64,000 nt of DNA from CBDAPU01 sp965198875 (lineage in GTDB: Bacteria; Pseudomonadota; Gammaproteobacteria; Eutrophobiales; Eutrophobiaceae), in contig CBDAPU010000001.1 in NCBI GenBank assembly GCA_965198875.1, forward strand, positions 1,240,001 to 1,304,000, read 5' to 3'. The position numbers and the translations under genes are program-made. Under the pieces are notes generated by a model. The model was not told where the DNA came from and did not search any database. It saw only the letters and a program-made list of their open reading frames with translations. Each line of letters begins with the position of its first letter. Within the stretch, counting starts at the first letter, position 1. Shown one piece after another: positions 53,648 to 62,973 of the stretch.

Positions 53648-53677
53648 CGCTTGATGCTGGATGGTGATACCGATTGC

Positions 53678-54364
53678 ATGAAAGGTAAAATACTCATCGT
53701 TGAGGATGAGGCGCCGATCCGGGAAATGCTCGGCTACACCCTGATGAAAGAAGGGTATGCTCTGCATGAGGCCGCAGACGCCGAGCAGGCGCGCCCGCTT
53801 TTGGCCACTGAAAAGCCGGATCTGGTGTTGCTTGACTGGATGTTGCCCGGCATGAGTGGTGTTGATTATGCCAGACGGCTGCGCAATCATCCTGATACGA
53901 AAGCCATCCCCGTTATTATGCTAACCGCCCGAGGCGAGGAGCTGGATAAGGTCCGTGCCCTCGATACCGGCGCCGATGATTACATCACCAAGCCTTTTTC
54001 AACCAGAGAATTATTGGCCCGCATACGGGCGGTGATGCGGCGGGCGAACAACCCGGATCCCGGCGCCAGGCTCTCTGTGGGGGGATTGACGCTGGATCCG
54101 CAAACATTTCGCCTCACCATAGATGAGCAAGGTGTTGACGTCAGCCCAACCGAGTTTCGCCTGTTGCATTTTTTCATCTCCCACCCGGAGCGGGTTTATA
54201 CCCGTAGCCAGATCCTGGATCAGGTGTGGGGGCAAAACGTCTATGTGGAAGAGCGCACGGTTGATGTGCATATACGCAGGTTACGTAAAACCCTGGAGCC
54301 CTATGGCTATGCCGGGTTTGTGCAAACCGTACGCAGTGTCGGCTATCGTTTTTCCAGCAAATAA
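53678..54364 (+). CDS. phoB: Phosphate regulon response regulator PhoB
   Basis: This 228-residue OmpR-family regulator has a receiver domain (ILIVEDEAPIREML, phospho-acceptor Asp in LVLLDWMLPG, conserved Lys in DYITKPFS) and a winged-helix domain (SPTEFRLLHFFISHPERVYTR, VDVHIRRLRKTLEP). The ATG at 53678 begins at the conserved MKGKILIVEDE. It activates promoters with Pho boxes. It is 12 bp upstream of phoR. Confidence 0.96.
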   Translation: MKGKILIVEDEAPIREMLGYTLMKEGYALHEAADAEQARPLLATEKPDLVLLDWMLPGMSGVDYARRLRNHPDTKAIPVIMLTARGEELDKVRALDTGADDYITKPFSTRELLARIRAVMRRANNPDPGARLSVGGLTLDPQTFRLTIDEQGVDVSPTEFRLLHFFISHPERVYTRSQILDQVWGQNVYVEERTVDVHIRRLRKTLEPYGYAGFVQTVRSVGYRFSSK

Positions 54365-54376
54365 GTTTGTATAACT

Positions 54377-55702
54377 ATGCGCCCTGACGCCCTGCGTTTG
54401 GCATTGGTTATCATCTTCTCCGCCCTCATCGGCGTGCTGGTTGACCATATTGCCCTTTGCATTATTTCAGGCATGGTCTTTTATATCCTCTGGCAGTACC
54501 GGGCATTAACCAAAATACTGGCGTTTCTACGCCATGCCGGTGATGATAATCTGCCGGACCTGCCGGGGATCACGAACGAGATAATGCGTGAAATTGATTT
54601 TCTTCGCGCTCACCACCGCCAACGTGAAGAGAAGCTGGCGCGCTATCTGGATCAGTTTCAGGAGGCCACCGAGGCCGCCCCGGACGCCTTTATCGTCTTT
54701 GATGAGCAGGGAAAAATCGAATGGTCCAACATCAAGGCAAAGGACTATCTGGGCATAAACTGGCCGGGTGATGTTGGCCAGCGTATTTCAAACCTGGCAC
54801 GTTATCCTGATTTCGCTGATTATCTCTGTGCCTTGGAAGAGGGGCCAAAGAGCACGCCGATGATTGTTATTCGCTCGCCGGTCAAAGAGGCGCTTGTATT
54901 GGAAGTGCGGGTGAAAACCTATGGCGACAGACGCAGGTTACTGATCGCCAGAGACATAACGGATGTGCAAAGGACGAATAACATGAGAAAGGACTTCATC
55001 GCCAATGCCTCACATGAGCTGAGAACACCCCTAACGGTTATATCGGGCTATCTGGAAGCATTCGACGGTGATCTGGATATGTGCCCGCCGAGCTGGCGGC
55101 CGTTGATCACGCAAATGCGAAATCAGTCCACACGCATGCAACGGCTCATTGACGATCTGCTCAAGCTCTCAAGGCTGGAGAGCCGCACGGATACCGAGCC
55201 TGATGTGGAGATTCGAGTTGCCGATATGTTATCGGCGCTACATAAGGAGGCCGAGCTCTACAGCGGGATCATGGAGCATGTTTTTTATTTGGACGTGCAG
55301 CCCGCGCTATGGCTAAAAGGCAATCAGGCCGATATCTACAGTGCGTTTTCCAACCTGGTGTTTAATGCGGTTCAATATACGCCACAGAAAGGCGTGATCC
55401 GTATTCGCTGGTATGGCGATAATAGCGGCGCACATTTTGAAGTCAGCGACACGGGTGAGGGTATTGCAGCGGAGCATATCCCCCGCATAACCGAGCGTTT
55501 CTATCGGGCGGATAAAGGGCGCTCCAGAGAAAAGGGGGGCACGGGTCTTGGCCTCGCCATTGTCAGGCATGTTATTGTTCAACACGATGCACAAATGCAC
55601 ATTAACAGTGAGCCGGGCAAGGGCACAACGGTGACATGCCACTTTCCGAAACAGCGCCTGATCAACCTGGAGCCGCCTGTCTCGGTTTCCCTGACTGCCT
55701 GA
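54377..55702 (+). CDS. phoR: Phosphate regulon sensor kinase PhoR
   Basis: This 441-residue membrane histidine kinase has two N-terminal hydrophobic segments (about 5-40), a PAS domain (about 95-205), the H-box RKDFIANASHELRTPLTVI, and ATPase motifs VFNAVQYTPQKG (N-box), VSDTGEGI, and GGTGLGLAIV. The small periplasmic loop is typical of PhoR, which senses the state of the Pst transporter through PhoU. It follows phoB closely. Confidence 0.95.
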   Translation: MRPDALRLALVIIFSALIGVLVDHIALCIISGMVFYILWQYRALTKILAFLRHAGDDNLPDLPGITNEIMREIDFLRAHHRQREEKLARYLDQFQEATEAAPDAFIVFDEQGKIEWSNIKAKDYLGINWPGDVGQRISNLARYPDFADYLCALEEGPKSTPMIVIRSPVKEALVLEVRVKTYGDRRRLLIARDITDVQRTNNMRKDFIANASHELRTPLTVISGYLEAFDGDLDMCPPSWRPLITQMRNQSTRMQRLIDDLLKLSRLESRTDTEPDVEIRVADMLSALHKEAELYSGIMEHVFYLDVQPALWLKGNQADIYSAFSNLVFNAVQYTPQKGVIRIRWYGDNSGAHFEVSDTGEGIAAEHIPRITERFYRADKGRSREKGGTGLGLAIVRHVIVQHDAQMHINSEPGKGTTVTCHFPKQRLINLEPPVSVSLTA

Positions 55703-56013
55703 GTTCACCCATCCCTGGCTGTCGATTGGCGCACAGCCGAAGGTCTCCCTGAATGCGGTTTGACTTGACGATGACGCCCCGCCAGATTGCGATTGCCGCT
55801 GATCATCATGATCCGGGGCGCCTCGCGCAGGCTTTTGTGCCCTTAAAGGATCAGCGCTGCCCGCCTCGTTGAAGGGTGAACCTGTCTGTTTCATGTAATT
55901 GTCATATTTCTTTAACAGTGACGTCATTCATGATCGCCACAGTATGGACGCTGGTTAGTTCTGTAGAAAACATGTTTGATTTCGCATTAAAAACCTTTGG
56001 GAGAAGTAACCTC
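55703..56013 (+). promoter_or_regulatory. pstS upstream region with four Pho-box heptamers
   Basis: Within this 311-bp gap, four heptamers lie at exact 11-bp spacing: GTTTCAT (55888), TTGTCAT (55899), CTTTAAC (55910) and ACGTCAT (55921), ending at 55927. They fit the PhoB repeat consensus, strongly for the central pair. The pstS start is 86 bp further on. A clear -10 hexamer could not be assigned. A GGAGA sequence lies about 11-14 bases before the pstS ATG. Confidence 0.7.
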
Positions 56014-57000
56014 ATGAAAAACAACCTTATGTTATTTGCCGGCATGGTGTTGGCCATGTTGACGCCGTTGTCGGCCAGCTCTGTCGATCTGGATCCCAAT
56101 CTTGCTGATTACAGCAAGGCCAGTGGCGTCTCCGGCAATGTGATCAGTGTCGGCTCGGATACCCTGGCGAACCTGATGACCCTGTGGGCGGAAGAGTTCA
56201 AGAAGTTCTACCCGAACGTCAACGTCCAGATACAGGCGGCGGGCTCCTCCACGGCGCCGCCGGCCTTGACGGAAGGCACCGCTAACTTTGGCCCGATGAG
56301 CAGGCGGATGAAGGATAAGGAAATAGCCGGTTTTGAATCCAGTTACGGCTATAAGCCCACGCCCATCGCCGTCGCCATCGACGCCCTGGCCGTTTACGTG
56401 CACAAGGATAACCCCATCAAAGGCATGACCATCCCCCAGGTGGACGCCGTTTTCTCCGCCACACGCAAATGCGGTTACCCGGAGGACGTCACCCGTTGGG
56501 GGCAGTTGGGTCTGGAGGGCACATGGTCCAACCGCCCGATCCAGATATACGGTCGTAACTCCGTGTCCGGCACCTATGGCTACTTCAAGAAAAAAGCCCT
56601 TTGCAAAGGCGACTACAAGAATAACGTCAACGAGCAGCCCGGCTCCGCCTCTGTGGTGCAGGGCGTCACCAAGTCAATAAACGGCATCGGTTACTCCGGC
56701 ATTGGTTACAGGACTTCCGGTGTGCGTGCCGTGCCGTTGACAAAGCGAGGCGCTGAGTATACCGCCGCCACAAAGGGCAATGCGGTTGCCGGCACCTATC
56801 CCCTGGCCAGGTTCCTGTATGTCTATGTCAATAAAGCGCCGAATAAAGACATGTCACCGTTGGAGCGGGAATTCGTGAAAATGATCATGTCGAGGGTCGG
56901 CCAGGAAGTGGTGGTGAAAGATGGCTATATCCCCTTGCCATCAGAAGTGGCCGCTGATCAGTTAGCTAAAATCGGCCTGAAATTGGCGGGGTTGATGTAG
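56014..57000 (+). CDS. pstS: Phosphate-binding periplasmic protein PstS
   Basis: This 328-residue solute-binding protein has a signal peptide (MKNNLMLFAGMVLAMLTPLS). Phosphate-binding motifs include ISVGSDTLANLMTLWAEEF, AAGSSTAPPALTEGTANFGP and NSVSGTYGYFK. It delivers phosphate to PstCA. The ATG at 56014 begins at the signal peptide. It is followed by a strong terminator and then the pstC promoter, so it is transcribed partly on its own. Confidence 0.95.
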   Translation: MKNNLMLFAGMVLAMLTPLSASSVDLDPNLADYSKASGVSGNVISVGSDTLANLMTLWAEEFKKFYPNVNVQIQAAGSSTAPPALTEGTANFGPMSRRMKDKEIAGFESSYGYKPTPIAVAIDALAVYVHKDNPIKGMTIPQVDAVFSATRKCGYPEDVTRWGQLGLEGTWSNRPIQIYGRNSVSGTYGYFKKKALCKGDYKNNVNEQPGSASVVQGVTKSINGIGYSGIGYRTSGVRAVPLTKRGAEYTAATKGNAVAGTYPLARFLYVYVNKAPNKDMSPLEREFVKMIMSRVGQEVVVKDGYIPLPSEVAADQLAKIGLKLAGLM

Positions 57001-57071
57001 CAGGCCGTTCAATCCTCCTCGGAAGCGATCGCTTCAATACCCCCCAGTTAAGATCCTTCCGTATGCAGGTG

Positions 57072-57096
57072 ACGCCCCGCAATCCGGGGCGTTTTT
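57072..57096 (+). terminator. Intrinsic terminator after pstS
   Basis: A 7-bp GC stem (CGCCCCG / CGGGGCG) with a five-base loop is followed by five T residues. It lies 72 bp after the pstS stop and would attenuate read-through into pstCAB, so pstS can be made in excess over the membrane components. Confidence 0.88.
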
Positions 57097-57308
57097 ATTT
57101 GTATGGATATCATGATCTAAAAGACGCATCTGCATGTTCAACACGCCTGCCGCACCCGGGGCAGGCTAGATACGCACTCTATGGCGGTCGCAAGAGAGGG
57201 CGCAACAACCCCTCTTCGATGTTAAACAAGATGTTGGAGACGGCGTTATCCAACCCTTATGTGAAGAGCGCCGCGGGAAATGAAAGGCAAACAGGCGCAA
57301 GCATCAAA

Positions 57309-57342
57309 CCTTAACAATACTGTCATAATTCATCCCTAGACT
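57309..57342 (+). promoter_or_regulatory. Pho box and possible -10 directly before pstC
   Basis: CCTTAAC (57309-57315), four bases, and CTGTCAT (57320-57326) form a Pho box. TAGACT (57337-57342) is placed 10 bp later as a candidate -10. The pstC ATG is at 57352, so transcription would begin only a few bases before, or at, the start codon. No Shine-Dalgarno is visible in that interval. The rest of the 57097-57308 gap contains a GC hairpin without T run and nothing else recognised. Confidence 0.65.
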
Positions 57343-57351
57343 GCCTTTTCA

Positions 57352-59628
57352 ATGAGTGAGACAAACACGCCGCCTGCTTTTTTGCCCGACTTTAACTCGG
57401 CGGCGGCACAAAGGCACCGACACTATCGCCATATCAAAGATGTGGTGACACGTTATTTGATGGCGGCCGGGGGGATCGGTGTTATTGTCACTATCGTCCT
57501 GATTGCCTTCTACCTTTTCTATGTGGTCGCGCCCATGTTCAAGCCGGCGCATATAGAAAAACGGGCGACCTATGCTGTGCCTGCGGGGACGAAAACCGAG
57601 ACACTGTATTACGCCATGGAAGAGCAACATGAAATTGGCCTCAGGATCACCTCCGAGGCCAGCGCGGTGTTTTTCCGTACCGCCGATGGCAGTCTGCTCC
57701 ATCAGGCGTTTCTGGCTGAGGAGACCCTGGCCAATTTCACCGCTTTTGCCGCAGGCGACCCTTCACAACGGCTGCTCGCTATGGGTCTGGATGATGGCGG
57801 CGTGTTATTGGCCCGGCATGAATATGACGTGACTTACCCCAATGATGTGCGCGTTATTGTTCCCCGTGTCGATTGGCCCCTGGGGAAAGCGCCGATAGAA
57901 GCGGATGAAGCGGGTCGGGCGATCACCCTGATCGCCGCCCAGGGCGATGAGGAGCAGATCAGCGTTGCCGTGTTGACCGAAGATCAGCGTCTGTTACTGG
58001 TGCATATCACGATGACTGAGTCCATGCTCGGTGATGTAAGTGATATTGCGATCACCCGTGTTGCGATCCCGGTCTCCGCGCCGGTCTCTCATCTTTTGAT
58101 GGATGTAGAGCAAAGGGAGCTCTATGTGGTTGAGCGGGCTGGTTTCATTTCCTACTACGATATCAGCGATAAGAGAAAACCAAGACTGATACAGAAAGTC
58201 CATGCCGTTGAAGCGCCGGCGGCGATCTCCAGCCTGGCCTTTTTAAGTGGTGGTATCTCCATCCTGGTGGGCGATTCACGGGGGCATGTGGCGCAGTGGT
58301 TTCCGGTGAGGGATGAGGATAATAATTATACCCTGGAGCCGATCCGCCGCTTTGATGCACAGTCGGCGCCGATCACGGCTATGGCGCCGGAATACTTCAG
58401 AAAAGGTTTTCTGGCCATTGATGAGGACGGTTTTTTAGGGATCTACCACACCACAGCCGGACGTACTGTGGAGCTGCAACAGATCCATGACGCCGGGCTG
58501 ACGCATCTGGCGGTGGCGCCGCGGGCGAATGCCATGTTGGTGGAAGATAGCACCGATCAGTTACAGTTTTGGGACATCGACAATGAGCACCCGGAGATCT
58601 CCTGGTCATCCATCTGGGGTAAGATCTGGTATGAAAGCCGGGACAGGCGTGAGTACATCTGGCAGTCATCTTCCGCCAGCAGTGATTTTGAACCCAAATT
58701 CAGCCTCACGCCACTGGTGTTCGGCACCATGAAGGCGGCATTTTACGCCATGTTGTTTGCGATGCCCCTGGCTATTTTCGGCGCCATGTACACCGCTTAT
58801 TTTATGTCGGCGAAAATGCGCGCCATCGTCAAACCAACGATAGAGATCATGGAGGCCCTGCCCACGGTTATCCTGGGTTTTCTGGCGGGCCTGTGGTTTG
58901 CGCCATTTGTTGAACAGCACATGCCGGGTCTCTTTTTATGTCTGTTCTTATTGCCTTTGAACGTGGTGGCGGCGGCCTATTTCTGGAGCAGGTTGCCTGA
59001 GTCTGTTCGCCATACTGTGCCTGCCGGCTGGGAGGCCGCATTGTTATTGCCGGTTGTTATCCTCACCGGGATCATCTCCTTTAGCCTTAGCCAGCCCATC
59101 GAGATCGCCTTCTTTGGCGGCAACATGCCGCTGTGGATCACCGATGAGCTGGGCATTGATTATGATCAGAGAAACGCTCTCGTGGTGGGGATCGCCATGG
59201 GGTTCGCCGTTATTCCCACCATCTTCTCCATTAGTGAAGATGCGATCTACAGCGTGCCTGAGCACCTCACCACCGGATCGCTGGCCCTGGGCGCCACGCC
59301 CTGGCAGACCATGGTGAGGGTGGTCCTGCTCACCGCCAGCCCGGGTATTTTCTCCGCCATTATGATCGGCACCGGCCGCGCCGTTGGTGAGACCATGATT
59401 GTCTTGATGGCGACCGGTAACACGGCTGTTATGGACATGAACATTTTTGAAGGCTTTCGCGCCTTATCGGCCAATATCGCCGTTGAGATGCCCGAGTCGG
59501 AAGTGGGCAGCACCCATTATCGGATATTATTCCTGGCGGGCTTGGTGTTGTTTCTGGCGACGTTCATGTTCAATACCATCGCAGAAGTGGTCAGACAACG
59601 GCTACGGGTTAAATACAGCTCACTATGA
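57352..59628 (+). CDS. pstC: Phosphate ABC transporter permease PstC with large periplasmic domain
   Basis: This 758-residue protein is more than twice the length of E. coli PstC (319). A membrane helix (about 36-60) precedes a roughly 400-residue extracytoplasmic region with beta-propeller-like repeats (SLAFLSGGISILVGDSRG, MLVEDSTDQLQFWDID). The permease domain (about 460-758) has EALPTVILGFLAGLW and the ATPase-contact loop TTGSLALGATPWQTMVRVVL. It overlaps pstA by four bases. Long PstC proteins occur in other gammaproteobacteria. Confidence 0.94.
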   Translation: MSETNTPPAFLPDFNSAAAQRHRHYRHIKDVVTRYLMAAGGIGVIVTIVLIAFYLFYVVAPMFKPAHIEKRATYAVPAGTKTETLYYAMEEQHEIGLRITSEASAVFFRTADGSLLHQAFLAEETLANFTAFAAGDPSQRLLAMGLDDGGVLLARHEYDVTYPNDVRVIVPRVDWPLGKAPIEADEAGRAITLIAAQGDEEQISVAVLTEDQRLLLVHITMTESMLGDVSDIAITRVAIPVSAPVSHLLMDVEQRELYVVERAGFISYYDISDKRKPRLIQKVHAVEAPAAISSLAFLSGGISILVGDSRGHVAQWFPVRDEDNNYTLEPIRRFDAQSAPITAMAPEYFRKGFLAIDEDGFLGIYHTTAGRTVELQQIHDAGLTHLAVAPRANAMLVEDSTDQLQFWDIDNEHPEISWSSIWGKIWYESRDRREYIWQSSSASSDFEPKFSLTPLVFGTMKAAFYAMLFAMPLAIFGAMYTAYFMSAKMRAIVKPTIEIMEALPTVILGFLAGLWFAPFVEQHMPGLFLCLFLLPLNVVAAAYFWSRLPESVRHTVPAGWEAALLLPVVILTGIISFSLSQPIEIAFFGGNMPLWITDELGIDYDQRNALVVGIAMGFAVIPTIFSISEDAIYSVPEHLTTGSLALGATPWQTMVRVVLLTASPGIFSAIMIGTGRAVGETMIVLMATGNTAVMDMNIFEGFRALSANIAVEMPESEVGSTHYRILFLAGLVLFLATFMFNTIAEVVRQRLRVKYSSL

Positions 59629-61298
59629 GCGGGCAAGGCGCATTTAAGACCTGGTTCAGAAGTGGCGAGCCGTATATCTGGCTAAATGCCGGTGCGGTGA
59701 GTCTGTCCATCGTTATGGTGGTCGGGCTTATCCTTCTGATCATGGTGCGGGGTCTGGGGCATTTCTGGCCGGCGCCCATTGCGGCTTTTCAATACACAGA
59801 CAGCGATGGCAATGTCAGCGCCCTGGCCGGTGAATATGTTGATACCGAGGCTGTACCCGGGGCGAGGTTAGGGATGACGGATCAGCGCATTGCTCATGAT
59901 GTGCAAGTCATCGAAAGGCAATTAGTCAAGGTGGGCAATCGTGATTTCTTTGGGCTGGATTATCGCTGGGTGCTCAGCATGGCCATGCAGGATGTGCGCT
60001 TCCCGAAAGAGTTGATGGCTGTGGAGCGGCGGGAGTGGGGAGATTTTTATGGCTATCTGAAAGCGATAAAAGAAAACGGCAATATCGTCAGTGATAACCC
60101 GGGCTGGGAGACCTTCCAGCGCTATATTGCCGAGAGCGCCGACATATTCGCCAAGATCAGGCACATCGAAAAACACCTGATCGGGGATATCAACTACAAA
60201 ATGGAGCGACTTCGGCTTGATGAGAAAGGCCTGGCGTTAAAAAATGAACCGCTGATGAGCCCTGCTTATGAGGATATCAGCGGCCAACGCGCCAAGTTGC
60301 AGAGGGAGTATGACGGATTGACTGATCGGCTCGCCGCATTATATGAGAAGCTCAATCAGTCCTCTTTTATCGCCACCCTCGCCGATGGCCAGGAAGCGGA
60401 GATCCCCTTCGCCAAAGTGGTGCGTGCCTATCGCCCCAATGCCATGGGTTTTGCTGATAAAGTGTTGTTTTATTTTGCGAAGTTATGGGAGTTTATGGCC
60501 GATGATCCCAGGGAGGCGAATACCGAGGGCGGTATTTTTCCGGCCATTTTCGGCACCGTGATGATGGTGATGATCATGGCCGTGTTCGTCACCCCCTTCG
60601 GGGTCATCGCTGCGGTCTATCTGCGCGAATATGCCAGACAAGGCCCCATCACCCGCCTTATTCGCATCGCCGTCAACAATCTCGCCGGTGTGCCGTCCGT
60701 GGTTTACGGGGTATTCGGACTGGGGTTTTTCGTCTATTTTCTGGGCGGCGCCATTGATGAGTTGTTTTTCGTAGAATCCCTGCCGGCCCCGACCTTCGGC
60801 ACCCCCGGTCTGATATGGGCCTCCCTGACCCTGGCCATCCTCACGGTGCCGGTGGTCATTGTCTCAACAGAAGAGGGTCTCGCCAGGGTGCCCCGCGCCA
60901 TTCGTGAAGGCAGCCTGGCCCTGGGCGCCACCAGGGCCGAGACCCTGTGGAAAACGGTGTTGCCCATGACCGCATCGGCCATGATCACCGGCCTCATCCT
61001 GGCCGTGGCGCGGGCGGCCGGGGAAGTGGCGCCGCTGATGTTGGTGGGTGTGGTGAAACTGGCGCCCTCATTACCGCTGGATGGGCATTTTCCCTTTCTG
61101 CATCTGGAGAGAAAATTCATGCATCTCGGCTTTCATATCTACGATGTGGGTTTTCAAAGCCCCAATGTGGAGGCCGCAAGGCCGTTAGTATACGCCACGG
61201 CCTTTTTATTGGTGCTGATCATTATTTGCCTGAACCTGACGGCCATTCGAATTCGTAATACCCTGAGGGAGAAATACCGTGCGGCCGAGCAGAACTAG
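59625..61298 (+). CDS. pstA: Phosphate ABC transporter permease PstA with periplasmic coiled-coil domain
   Basis: This 557-residue protein has an N-terminal helix (about 22-45), a roughly 250-residue inserted region with a charged coiled coil (YEDISGQRAKLQREYDGL) and a C-terminal permease domain with IRIAVNNLAGVPSVVYGVFG and REGSLALGATRAETLWKTVL (ATPase-contact loop). E. coli PstA is 296 residues, so the insertion roughly doubles it, as in PstC. It overlaps pstC by four bases. Confidence 0.94.
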   Translation: MSGQGAFKTWFRSGEPYIWLNAGAVSLSIVMVVGLILLIMVRGLGHFWPAPIAAFQYTDSDGNVSALAGEYVDTEAVPGARLGMTDQRIAHDVQVIERQLVKVGNRDFFGLDYRWVLSMAMQDVRFPKELMAVERREWGDFYGYLKAIKENGNIVSDNPGWETFQRYIAESADIFAKIRHIEKHLIGDINYKMERLRLDEKGLALKNEPLMSPAYEDISGQRAKLQREYDGLTDRLAALYEKLNQSSFIATLADGQEAEIPFAKVVRAYRPNAMGFADKVLFYFAKLWEFMADDPREANTEGGIFPAIFGTVMMVMIMAVFVTPFGVIAAVYLREYARQGPITRLIRIAVNNLAGVPSVVYGVFGLGFFVYFLGGAIDELFFVESLPAPTFGTPGLIWASLTLAILTVPVVIVSTEEGLARVPRAIREGSLALGATRAETLWKTVLPMTASAMITGLILAVARAAGEVAPLMLVGVVKLAPSLPLDGHFPFLHLERKFMHLGFHIYDVGFQSPNVEAARPLVYATAFLLVLIIICLNLTAIRIRNTLREKYRAAEQN

Positions 61299-61314
61299 CC
61301 AACGACAGGAATAT

Positions 61315-62193
61315 ATGAGCGAGCCGATGCAAGACATGGATGAAGACAACAAAGAGACGGCCATAGACAGGGCCCCCACCCATGGCCTGGCGATGGGTTC
61401 GTTGACCGGTCGTCCCGGCGGTCTGCATCTGGATAAGGAGAAACCCTGTATCACGGTGAATAACTTCAATCTTTATTATGGGGAAAAACAGGCCCTGAGA
61501 AATATCAGCATGGTGGTGCCCGAGAGAAGGGTGACGGCGTTTATCGGGCCGAGTGGTTGCGGCAAGTCCACGTTATTACGCTGTTTTAATCGCATGAATG
61601 ATCTGATCGATATCGTTAGCACGGAGGGTGAGATCAGGATAAATGACAGCGATATATTTCATAAATCGGTGAATGTTGCAGAATTAAGAAGGCAGGTCGG
61701 CATGGTGTTCCAAAAGCCCAATCCGTTCCCGAAATCCATCTATGAGAATGTCGCCTATGGGCTACGCATTCAGGGCGTGAATGACCGGCGCACACTGAAC
61801 ACGGTGGTTGAGAAATCCCTCAAAGGGGCGGCGCTGTGGGACGAGGTCAAAGACAGGCTGGATGATAATGCCCTGGGCTTATCCGGTGGTCAGGCGCAAC
61901 GCCTGGTGATCGCCCGTGCCATTGCCATCGAGCCAGAGGTGTTGTTGCTCGATGAGCCCTGCTCCGCCCTTGATCCCATATCCACGCTAAAAGTGGAAGA
62001 GTTGATTTATGAATTAAAAGAGGACTACACCATCGTCATCGTCACCCATAACATGCAACAGGCCGCCCGGGTATCGGATTACACGGCATACATGTATCTG
62101 GGCGAGTTGATCGAGTTCAATGACACCAGCACCCTGTTTACCAATCCCGGGGAGAAGATGACCGAGGATTACATCACCGGGCGTTATGGATAA
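61315..62193 (+). CDS. pstB: Phosphate ABC transporter ATPase PstB
   Basis: This 292-residue ATPase has Walker A FIGPSGCGKSTLLRCFNRMN, the Q-loop GMVFQKPNPFPKSIYENV, the signature LSGGQAQRLVIARA and Walker B LLLDEPCSALDP. Its ATG at 61315 follows AGGA at suitable spacing; a GTG at 61279 within pstA is less likely. An N-terminal acidic extension of about 40 residues precedes the ATPase fold. Confidence 0.95.
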   Translation: MSEPMQDMDEDNKETAIDRAPTHGLAMGSLTGRPGGLHLDKEKPCITVNNFNLYYGEKQALRNISMVVPERRVTAFIGPSGCGKSTLLRCFNRMNDLIDIVSTEGEIRINDSDIFHKSVNVAELRRQVGMVFQKPNPFPKSIYENVAYGLRIQGVNDRRTLNTVVEKSLKGAALWDEVKDRLDDNALGLSGGQAQRLVIARAIAIEPEVLLLDEPCSALDPISTLKVEELIYELKEDYTIVIVTHNMQQAARVSDYTAYMYLGELIEFNDTSTLFTNPGEKMTEDYITGRYG

Positions 62194-62211
62194 GCACTGG
62201 AGGTAGCGAGC

Positions 62212-62922
62212 ATGGCTCATATCCCGCAACATATTTCCAAACAATTCGATAATGAATTAGAAGATATTCGCTCTGATGTGCTCACCATGGGCGGTCTCGT
62301 TGAACAACAACTGATCGACGCCTTGCGGGCACTCACCGAGTCGGATGTGACGTTGGCTGCATCGGTAATGAAAAATGAGTTCAGGGTAAACTCATACGAG
62401 GTGTCCATTGATGAGGAGTGCATCAAGGTGCTGGCGAGGCGCCAACCGGCCGCCGGTGATTTACGCCTGGTGATGGCGGTTATCAAGACCATTACCGATC
62501 TGGAGCGCATCGGTGATGAGGCGCAGAAGATCGCCAAGATGGCCATGGAGCTGTCGGAGAAATCGGGCCCCAGGTCCTGTTATGTCGGCATCAATGCGAT
62601 GGGCAGCCTTGTCAGGAACATGGTGCATGCGGCATTGAACGCCTTCGCCCGCATGAACAGTCAGGAGGCCTTGCTCACCGCCAGTAAAGAGCCGCAGTCA
62701 GATGAGCAATACAGCGCCGTATTGCGCCAACTGATCACCTATATGATGGAGGACCCCCGCAGTATCAGCAGTGTGATGGATGCGGTCTGGGTGGTCAGGG
62801 CGCTGGAGAGGATTGGCGATCATGCCCGCAATATTTGTGAGTACGTGATTTATTTTGTTGAAGGCAAGGATGTGCGCCATATCAGTATTGAGCAGATGGA
62901 AGAGAAGATAAAAGCGGGTTGA
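62212..62922 (+). CDS. phoU: Phosphate transport system regulator PhoU
   Basis: This 236-residue helical protein has two PhoU repeats with SYEVSIDEECIKVLARRQPA, DLRLVMAVIKTITDLERIGDEA (metal-binding E/D-x-x-R-x-x-D) and WVVRALERIGDHARNICEYV. It represses PhoR signalling when phosphate is ample. It begins 18 bp after pstB. Confidence 0.97.
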   Translation: MAHIPQHISKQFDNELEDIRSDVLTMGGLVEQQLIDALRALTESDVTLAASVMKNEFRVNSYEVSIDEECIKVLARRQPAAGDLRLVMAVIKTITDLERIGDEAQKIAKMAMELSEKSGPRSCYVGINAMGSLVRNMVHAALNAFARMNSQEALLTASKEPQSDEQYSAVLRQLITYMMEDPRSISSVMDAVWVVRALERIGDHARNICEYVIYFVEGKDVRHISIEQMEEKIKAG

Positions 62923-62973
62923 TCTCCAGTGTCTCTCAGCGCATTCTCATCATACCCATAGGCTGACTGATCT

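Noticed and set aside
57155..57180. GC hairpin between pstS and pstC
   Set aside because: Arms of about seven bases with no following T run; it might be a pairing by chance and lies after a clear terminator.
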